NCBI RefSeq assembly: GCF_900324475.1
Contig: NZ_LT992502.1
Location: 930,001-994,000, forward strand
Direction of reading: 5' to 3'
DNA from: Enterobacter bugandensis
Lineage (GTDB): Bacteria; Pseudomonadota; Gammaproteobacteria; Enterobacterales; Enterobacteriaceae
DNA: 64,000 bases
The translations under genes were made by a program, and so were the position numbers. Below the pieces are notes generated by a model. That model saw nothing but the letters and a program-made list of their open reading frames with translations. It had not been told where the DNA came from and ran no database searches. Position 1 is the stretch's first letter. Every line of letters starts with the position of its first letter. Below, piece by piece: positions 57,099 to 64,000 of this stretch.

Positions 57099-58928
57099 AT
57101 GAAAAAACTTACATTATCTCTGTTAATTGGTAGCGCACTAATGGCGCAGTCGGCTTTCGCGGCGCAGGCACCGCGAGCGGTCACCTATCTGACCTCCTGG
57201 GGCGTTCCGGTCGAGTCCGTTGAGGATATGAAAGAGGTGAAAGCGGATACGTTCCTGCTTTCATTTGGTGGCTGGGATGCAAGCGGTAAGCTGTCCAGTT
57301 CCGATAATATTGTTGCAGTACCACAATATGATCCCTGGTACATTAATGCGCCAGCCTATGTCGTGTGGAGTCAGCTGAAGCTGGCGCACCCGGAGAAAAA
57401 AATGATGCTGGCGCTCGGCGGCGAGACGTATTCCGCGATGTGGTCTTATCTGAACAACGCGCAAACGCGAGAAACGCTGGCGCAGAATCTGGTGAATCTG
57501 CTGAATACCAACTTCCCGGTATATAAAAAGAACCTGAAGCCGGAAGAGATGGTTGGCGAATGCCTGAGCGCCGACTGGCAAGGCAAATGTAATATGGCGA
57601 ACTACCAGAAGGCGGGTACCGTTCAGCTTGACGGCATCGATTTTGACTTTGAAAAACCCGATCGCGTCACGCCAGAGGAAAATGCAAACCTGCTGGATCT
57701 GGCTGAACGGGTTCGTAGCAAGCTCAATGCGTCCGGCAGCAAAAAGCTGCTGAGCCTGACCACCTATCACGTTGGTGCTGACCCGGAGAACTGCACCAAC
57801 AGCGCGGTAACCGAGAATTGTTCCTTCGTTGAGGCGGCTCGCTCTTCACACCATGGCGAAGTTCTGCCGCTGCTGACGCAGGGGAAAAACGTTTTCGATT
57901 TCTTCAACGTCATGGCCTATGACGCCGGCCCACGCTTTAAGTATGACGTGGCGATGGCTAACTACGCCCGGGCGGTGGGTGATAAGAGCAAAATCGTTCT
58001 CGGTCAGACCATCAACTCCCAGTGGGGGCCAGAAGGTCGCTTTGTTGAAAACCGACAGAACAACGTAAACCGTGCGGGCTGGCAGGCGGAAAACGGCTAT
58101 GGTGGGTTCTTTATCTGGACGTTGGGTTCAAACGATCAGCAGCTGTCCATCCCGCAGCAGGTTGACTATTTCAATGAAATGAAAGAGCGCGCGGACCTGA
58201 TGTCGCCTGAACGCCCTCAGGACACCGTCGCGCCAACTGCGCCAGCAGGACTGAAGGTGCTGAACAATGGCTTGACTATCACCCTTGCCTGGCAGCCCTC
58301 CACCGATGACCGTGGCGTAGTGGGATATGACATCTACCGTAATGACATCAAAGTCGGGTCTTCAACGGACACCCAGTGGACTGATAATGCGGTAGAGACC
58401 GGCGGTGTGGTGTACCACTACAGCGTGAAAGCACGTGATGCAGCGAACAATATCTCTGAAAGCAGCAACGTGGTTAAGGTAGAAACCGTACAGGTCGAAG
58501 AGGGACGTCCTGACGCGCCAGGCGGCCTGGCCCTGGTTTCTTCGACGGAAAACAGCCTGACGGTGAAATGGAATGCGGTAGACAACGCGGTGAAATACCA
58601 CGTACTACGCGATGGGGCGGAGTTACTCACCGTAAGCGGAACGCAGATCTTCGACAGCGGCCTGCGCGCGGGAACAACCTACAGCTACCAGGTGATCGCC
58701 GAAAATGCCAAAGGTCATCAGTCTCTCGCCAGTACACCGCTTAAAGCCACGACGAAAGAGGGGTCTGTGACGCCTGAGCCGGAAGGCGAGTGGAAAGTCG
58801 GTACGCGCTATAAGACTGGAGATATTGTCACGTATAACGGCACACAGTATCGCTGCGTGCAGGGGCATACGTCTCAGTCCGACTGGGCGCCGACTGCGGC
58901 TGCGACGCTTTGGCAGCCTATTCCTTAA
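57099..58928 (+). CDS. GH18 chitinase with two FN3 domains and a chitin-binding domain
   Basis: 609 residues from ATG 57099 with AAGGA upstream. Signal peptide 1-22 (SAFAA). The GH18 domain (about 25-370) has the catalytic motif DGIDFDFE at 178-185 with donor Glu185, and VMAYDAG for the substrate-stabilising Tyr. Two FN3 domains (about 378-465 and 470-555) and a CBM5/12 module (about 565-609, WKVGTRYKTGDIVTYNGTQYRC) follow. It differs clearly from the first chitinase in its GH18 sequence, so the two probably act in complementary ways. Divergent from gspG, strong candidate substrate. Confidence 0.94.
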   Translation: MKKLTLSLLIGSALMAQSAFAAQAPRAVTYLTSWGVPVESVEDMKEVKADTFLLSFGGWDASGKLSSSDNIVAVPQYDPWYINAPAYVVWSQLKLAHPEKKMMLALGGETYSAMWSYLNNAQTRETLAQNLVNLLNTNFPVYKKNLKPEEMVGECLSADWQGKCNMANYQKAGTVQLDGIDFDFEKPDRVTPEENANLLDLAERVRSKLNASGSKKLLSLTTYHVGADPENCTNSAVTENCSFVEAARSSHHGEVLPLLTQGKNVFDFFNVMAYDAGPRFKYDVAMANYARAVGDKSKIVLGQTINSQWGPEGRFVENRQNNVNRAGWQAENGYGGFFIWTLGSNDQQLSIPQQVDYFNEMKERADLMSPERPQDTVAPTAPAGLKVLNNGLTITLAWQPSTDDRGVVGYDIYRNDIKVGSSTDTQWTDNAVETGGVVYHYSVKARDAANNISESSNVVKVETVQVEEGRPDAPGGLALVSSTENSLTVKWNAVDNAVKYHVLRDGAELLTVSGTQIFDSGLRAGTTYSYQVIAENAKGHQSLASTPLKATTKEGSVTPEPEGEWKVGTRYKTGDIVTYNGTQYRCVQGHTSQSDWAPTAAATLWQPIP

Positions 58929-58936
58929 TCTTTCGC

Positions 58937-58954
58937 GGCCCTCGCAAGGGGGCC
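58937..58954 (+). terminator. Weak terminator after the second chitinase
   Basis: GGCCC TCGCAAGG GGGCC lies 9 bp after the stop and is followed by ATTTTC. Confidence 0.45.
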
Positions 58955-59293
58955 ATTTTCAGGCGTAAGCACGCCTCATTTATTACTTTTTGTTAACTTA
59001 TTGTTAGCATTTATAGTGCAAAAAATTAACAATGGCACTATTGTAGTGCAATATTTGCACTGTTTTTGTGCGTTCCATGTTCTTTTCTGGCCTTTATCGT
59101 CTCAGGATGCCGCTTGCATCTGTAACAATACGTTGCTGTAACCCCTTCATTTACTACCGCTTTTTTAAATCTCTTTTGAACCATTAAAAAATTGGTTCGT
59201 TTATTGCTTAATCATTAGCACGATAAGTAGCACGCCATATCAATAACTTATCGTTCATAAAAAGAAAATAACGATGATAGTGAGCGAACCAAT
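58955..59293 (+). promoter_or_regulatory. Dyad-rich control region upstream of the GntR-ABC operon
   Basis: Contains no gene but several perfect dyads: AGTGCAA-TAT-TTGCACT (59045-59061), TGCAC-N7-GTGC (59056-59071, close to the NtrC-site pattern), GAACCA-N9-TGGTTC (59178-59198), ATTGGTTCG (59191-59199) repeated inverted as CGAACCAAT (59285-59293) just before the GntR start, and ACGATAAGT / ACTTATCGT (59220-59228, 59246-59254). The GAACCA half-sites are the best candidates for GntR autorepression. Confidence 0.55.
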
Positions 59294-60009
59294 ATGGAAA
59301 AACCGTCACGGTTTCTGGCCAATTCCAGCACCGCACTTGAGCAACTGCGCGGGCTAATCAACCAGCATGAGTCAACACCAGGCACTCCGCTGCCCACGGA
59401 ACGTGAGCTGTCGGAAACACTCGGCGTAGGACGACGCGAAGTGCGTCGCGCGCTGGACGTGCTGGAAGAAGAAGGGCGGATCTGGCGTAAACAGGGCAAA
59501 GGCACCTTTATTGGTCCGGCTGCCCCTGTTGAACCGCTGGCCCTTCAGGGATTGGTTCAGCAGACCAATCTGCTGGAAGTGATGGAAGCTCGTATACAGA
59601 TCGAACCCGGCTTAGCCCGGCTTGCGGCACTGCGTGCCACCAGGGAAAACCTCGCGCTCATGCAGCGCATGCTGGAACGCATCGACAAGGTCAGCCCGGA
59701 TGACCGCGATCTCAATGAACTCTGGGATAGCGCCTTTCACCGCGCCATTGCCGAGGCGGCGGGCAATCGCCTGATGCTCGGCCTGTTTGACGCCATTGAC
59801 GCCGTGCGGCGCGAACCCGGCTGGCAGCATCTGCGTGAATTAGCCCGCACGCCCGAACGTGTCGACAGCTACAACGACCACCATCACAAGATCATGTCCG
59901 CGATTATCCATCGCCAGCCTAATGAAGCAGCGGCCGCCATGCGCGAACACCTGCTAAGCCTGCAAAACGCCCTGATTCAGGCGATCCACCTTGAGGACGA
60001 TTTCACGCT

Positions 60010-60013
<4 letters not shown>
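59294..60013 (+). CDS. GntR-family (FadR subfamily) transcriptional regulator
   Basis: 239 residues. N-terminal winged helix at about 10-75 (LPTERELSETLGVGRREVRRALDVLE, with the wing in KQGKGTFIG) and an FCD ligand domain at about 85-225 with metal-type histidines (AFHRAIAEAAGN, NDHHHKIMSAI). It starts the ABC operon: its stop overlaps the first ATPase gene by 4 bp (ATGA). Local repression of the transporter is likely; the ligand is probably the imported solute or a derivative, which is unknown. Confidence 0.88.
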
Positions 60014-61019
<1,006 letters not shown>

Positions 61020-61023
<4 letters not shown>

Positions 61024-62102
61024 CCACGCCCATTCTTGAAGCCCGGGACCTCAGCAAGCTTTTCCCCGGTCCGAAAAAACTCTTTTCCCCGGCCCGGTTT
61101 GTCACGGCGGTCGATCGCGTTTCGCTTGCCGTGATGCCGGGCGAAACGCTGGCGATTGTCGGCGAGTCCGGTTCCGGGAAATCCACCCTTGGCCGTCTGC
61201 TGCTGCGTCTGCTGGCCGCCAGCGAAGGACGCGTGTTTTATCAGGGGGAGGAGATTACTCACGCCACAGGCGCCCGTCTGAACCAGCTCCGGCGCGAACT
61301 GCAGATTATTTTTCAGGATCCTTTTGCCTCGCTGAACCCGCGCATGACGGTGGAGCAGATCGTCGGTGAGCCGCTGTGGCTGCACCAGAACATGAAGAAA
61401 GCGGATCGTCAGTACCGCGTCGCGGAGCTGCTCAAGACCGTTGGCCTGCCTGCCGCCTGGGCCGGGCGCTATCCGCACGAGTTTTCCGGCGGGCAGCGCC
61501 AGCGTATCGGCATTGCCCGCGCGCTGGCTTCGGGGCCAAAGCTGCTGCTGGGCGACGAGCCGGTTTCCGCGCTGGATGTGTCGGTGCAGGCGCAGGTGGT
61601 TAATTTGCTGGAGAGCCTGAAGCACCAGCTGGGGCTGACGATGGTGATCGTCGCCCACGGTCTGGCGGTGATCCGCCACATGAGCGACCGCGTGGCGGTG
61701 ATGTACCTTGGGCAAATCGTTGAGCTTGCCACCGTCGACGAGATCTTTGACGCACCGCTGCACCCTTACACCCAGGCGCTGATCGCCTCGGCGCCGCAGA
61801 TGCAGCCGGGTGTTGAGCGCGACGCGCCGCTGCTGCAGGGGGATCTGCCGAACCCGGCGAATCCGCCGTCGGGCTGTCGCTTCCACACCCGCTGCCCGTA
61901 CGTCACTGACGAATGCCGCCAGGTCGAGCCGATTAATCAGGTGTTCGACGGCGGGCGTCAGGTTGCCTGCCACCGCTGGCAGGAAATTAACCGCGATCGC
62001 AGCGTTATCCAGATCGCACCGCCATCCGCAGCCTTTCTGCGCCGCCGCGCGCTGTTTGAACACGCGGCCACTCACTCCTCCCTTCCTTCAAGGAACTCAT
62101 GA
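61020..62102 (+). CDS. Peptide-type ABC transporter ATPase (OppF/DppF family)
   Basis: 360 residues. Walker A GESGSGKST, signature FSGGQRQR, Walker B LLLGDEPVSALD and a C-terminal extension SGCRFHTRCPYVTDEC. A long tail after the extension (about 330-360) is unusual. It forms the heterodimeric motor with the preceding ATPase. Overlaps the binding-protein gene by 4 bp. Confidence 0.92.
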
Positions 62103-63619
62103 TAATGACAATGCGTAATTCTCTTTTGACCGTACTGGGAAGTGTTATGTTGCTTGGCGCGGCGCTGCCCGCCCATTCTGAAAGCGTGCTGCGAATCGGC
62201 CTGGGAGCAGACCCGGACATGCTCGACCCGCACCTGGCGCGCACCTACTATGGCCGCTTCGTGTTTGCCTCCCTGTGCGACAGGCTGGTGGACGTCGACG
62301 AGCATCTGAAGGTCGTGCCAGGTCTCGCGAAATCGTGGGCCTGGAGCGCCGACGGCAAAACGCTGACCATGGATCTGCGCGAAGGCGTGACCTTCCATGA
62401 CGGAGAGAAATTCGATGCCGCCGCCGCGAAATACAACCTCGACCGCGCCCTGACCCTCAAAGGCTCCCTGCGGAAAAGCGAGATCTCCTCCGTGGAATCG
62501 GTAGAGGTCACCGGCCCGATGCAGATAGCGCTGCACCTGAAAACGCCGGACGCCGCGCTGCTGATGCAGCTTACCGACCGCGCGGGCGCGATGATGGCGC
62601 CCGAGGCTGCGAAAAAGCCTGACTTTGCCGCCCATCCGGTCTGTTCCGGCCCGTACAAGTTCGACAGCCGCGTGTCGCAGGACCGCATCGTTCTGACCCG
62701 CTTCGACAACTACTGGAACAAAGGCGCCTACCACTTCGACAAAATTATCTATCTGCCGATCCCGGATGCCTCCGTGCGTCTGGCGAACCTGCGCGCGGGC
62801 GATCTGGATCTGACCGAAGGCATCGCCGCCAGCGACGTCAAAACCGTCGAAGCCGACAGCAAGCTGGCGCTGGCTAAGGTCACCGGCCTGGGCTATCAGG
62901 GGATCACCTTCAATATTAACAACGGCAAGGTCCCGGCGAACGATCCGTTCAAAGATGCCCGCGTGCGCGAGGCGTTTTCTCAGGCCATCGACCGCGATGC
63001 GTTAAACCAGGTGGTCTTTGAAGGGCTGTATACGCCAGCCAACCAGGCGTTTTCGACGGTCAGCCCGTATCACGTGAATCTGCCGGTTCCGCCGCGCGAC
63101 GTTGATAAAGCCAAAGCGCTGCTCAAAGCGGCAGGCGTCACCGCGCCGCTGACCGTCAACCTGCTGGTGCCGAACAACCCAACCTCGCAGCAGGTGGGTC
63201 AGGTATTGCAGGCGATGGTCGCCGAGGCCGGCTTCACGCTGAACCTGCAGATGACCGAATTTGCCACGCTGCTGGATCGCCAGCAGAGCGGTGATTATCA
63301 GCTGAGCTTCTCCGGCTGGTCGGGTCGCCCGGATCCGGACGGCAGCATCTACGGCTTTATCCACAGCAATGGCACGCTTAACGATGGCCGTTACAGCAAC
63401 GCGCAGGTCGATGAGTGGCTGACGCAGGCGCGCCAGAGCACCGACCAGGCCGCCCGCCAGCCGCTGTATGACAAGGTGGTGAAGCAGCTGCAAACCGATA
63501 TGCCGATTGCCTACCTCTACTTCGAGCCGCGCATTTTTGGCCTGAACAAGCGCGTGCAGGGCTTTAAGCCTTACCCGGACGGCATCGTGCGTCTGGCGGG
63601 TTTGACGCTGGCGAAATAA
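62099..63619 (+). CDS. Peptide-type ABC transporter substrate-binding protein (SBP_bac_5)
   Basis: 506 residues with a signal peptide (about 1-28, PAHSE) and the cluster-C binding-protein fold: LRIGLGADPDMLDPHLART, then PGLAKSWAWSADGKTL, then LREGVTFHDGEKFDA. The first ATG (62099) has AAGGAA upstream; ATGs at 62105 and 62111 are alternatives. It delivers the solute to the permeases that follow. No lipobox, so periplasmic. Confidence 0.92.
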   Translation: MIMTMRNSLLTVLGSVMLLGAALPAHSESVLRIGLGADPDMLDPHLARTYYGRFVFASLCDRLVDVDEHLKVVPGLAKSWAWSADGKTLTMDLREGVTFHDGEKFDAAAAKYNLDRALTLKGSLRKSEISSVESVEVTGPMQIALHLKTPDAALLMQLTDRAGAMMAPEAAKKPDFAAHPVCSGPYKFDSRVSQDRIVLTRFDNYWNKGAYHFDKIIYLPIPDASVRLANLRAGDLDLTEGIAASDVKTVEADSKLALAKVTGLGYQGITFNINNGKVPANDPFKDARVREAFSQAIDRDALNQVVFEGLYTPANQAFSTVSPYHVNLPVPPRDVDKAKALLKAAGVTAPLTVNLLVPNNPTSQQVGQVLQAMVAEAGFTLNLQMTEFATLLDRQQSGDYQLSFSGWSGRPDPDGSIYGFIHSNGTLNDGRYSNAQVDEWLTQARQSTDQAARQPLYDKVVKQLQTDMPIAYLYFEPRIFGLNKRVQGFKPYPDGIVRLAGLTLAK

Positions 63620-63637
63620 ACGTCCTGAGGAGAACCC

Positions 63638-64000
63638 ATGCTGGAACTGATTTGCAAACGTCTGCTGCTGGCCGTCCCGACGCTATTGCTGGTGAGCATG
63701 ATGGTGTTCGGGCTGCAAAAGCTGCTGCCCGGCGACCCACTGATTGCGATGGCCGGTGAGGAACGCGATCCGGCGGTGATCGCCCAGCTGCGCGCGGAGC
63801 TGAACCTGGATGCGCCGATCCCGGTTCAGTATTTCCACTGGCTGACGCGGGCGCTGCAGGGCGATCTGGGCGTCTCCTTGCGCACGCACGAGCCGGTGAC
63901 CGAGCTTATCGCCAGCAAGCTGCCGGTTACGCTGGAGCTGTCGCTGCTGGCGATGATTATTGCGCTGGTGTTTGGCATCAGCATGGGGATCCTTGCGGCG
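63638..64000 (+). CDS. Peptide-type ABC transporter permease (OppB/DppB family), cut by window end
   Basis: The first 121 residues of an inner-membrane permease. The N-terminal helix (LICKRLLLAVPTLLLVSMMV), the loop LLPGDPLIAMAGEERD and the segment RELNLDAP-like AELNLDAPIPVQYFHWL are typical of DppB-type permeases. SD GAGGAG (63626-63631) precedes ATG 63638. The second permease is expected beyond the window. Confidence 0.9.
   Translation, partial: MLELICKRLLLAVPTLLLVSMMVFGLQKLLPGDPLIAMAGEERDPAVIAQLRAELNLDAPIPVQYFHWLTRALQGDLGVSLRTHEPVTELIASKLPVTLELSLLAMIIALVFGISMGILAA

Noticed and set aside
59034..59051. Possible sigma-54 promoter at TGGCAC...TGCA
   Set aside because: The GG to GC distance is 12 bp rather than the required 10, so it does not fit the -24/-12 rule.

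Overview
The window is a chromosomal segment from a member of the Enterobacteriaceae, most likely Enterobacter or a close relative. Three things support this: the 16S sequence, the E. coli-like gene order metN / gmhB / rrnH operon / dkgB / yafC / yafD / yafE / mltD / gloB / yafS / rnhA / dnaQ / aspV, and the high identity of those proteins to E. coli counterparts as I remember them. Species cannot be fixed by eye.

Layout. (1) 1-16,640 is conserved core. It holds the 3'-truncated metN with a MetJ box, gmhB, a complete rRNA operon (16S, tRNA-Ile, tRNA-Ala, 23S, 5S, tRNA-Asp) with P1/P2 promoters and boxA elements, a dkgB gene broken by a one-base insertion, yafC with an MFS exporter, and the yafD-dnaQ block ending at a second tRNA-Asp. 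(2) 16,640-20,760 starts accessory DNA right after that tRNA: a DMT exporter, a LysR regulator and a TonB-dependent copper receptor. (3) 20,760-25,460 is a three-gene phosphorelay: an RcsB/EvgA-type regulator, a BvgS/EvgS-type hybrid kinase, and a second regulator whose receiver has lost its phospho-acceptor Asp. (4) 25,999-36,544 is a chitin-related block: a membrane-bound MarT/ToxR-type regulator with its FidL-like partner, a GH18 chitinase, a cytochrome b561, a membrane protein, an ANR-family regulator, a prepilin peptidase, an AA10 lytic polysaccharide monooxygenase (LPMO), an unknown secreted protein and an S8 protease with a chitin-binding tail. (5) 36,879-44,774 holds a 2,296-residue inverse autotransporter (invasin/intimin type) built from mosaic Ig-like repeats, then three small genes that look regulatory. 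(6) 45,045-47,593 encodes two unknown exported proteins. (7) 47,721-56,782 is a compact, heavily overlapping operon for a minimal type II secretion / type IV pilus-like machine, divergent from a second GH18 chitinase (57,099-58,928). (8) 59,294-64,000 is a GntR-regulated peptide-type ABC transporter operon, cut by the window end.

How it fits together. The two chitinases, the LPMO and the S8 protease each have a signal peptide and a small C-terminal chitin-binding module. They are the obvious candidates for export by the type II-like machine, whose prepilin peptidase is encoded between them. The MarT/FidL pair, the phosphorelay and the ANR protein are plausible local regulators. The whole reads as an island for attaching to and breaking down chitin or a related surface, placed behind a tRNA gene. 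No integrase, insertion sequence or CRISPR array was seen.
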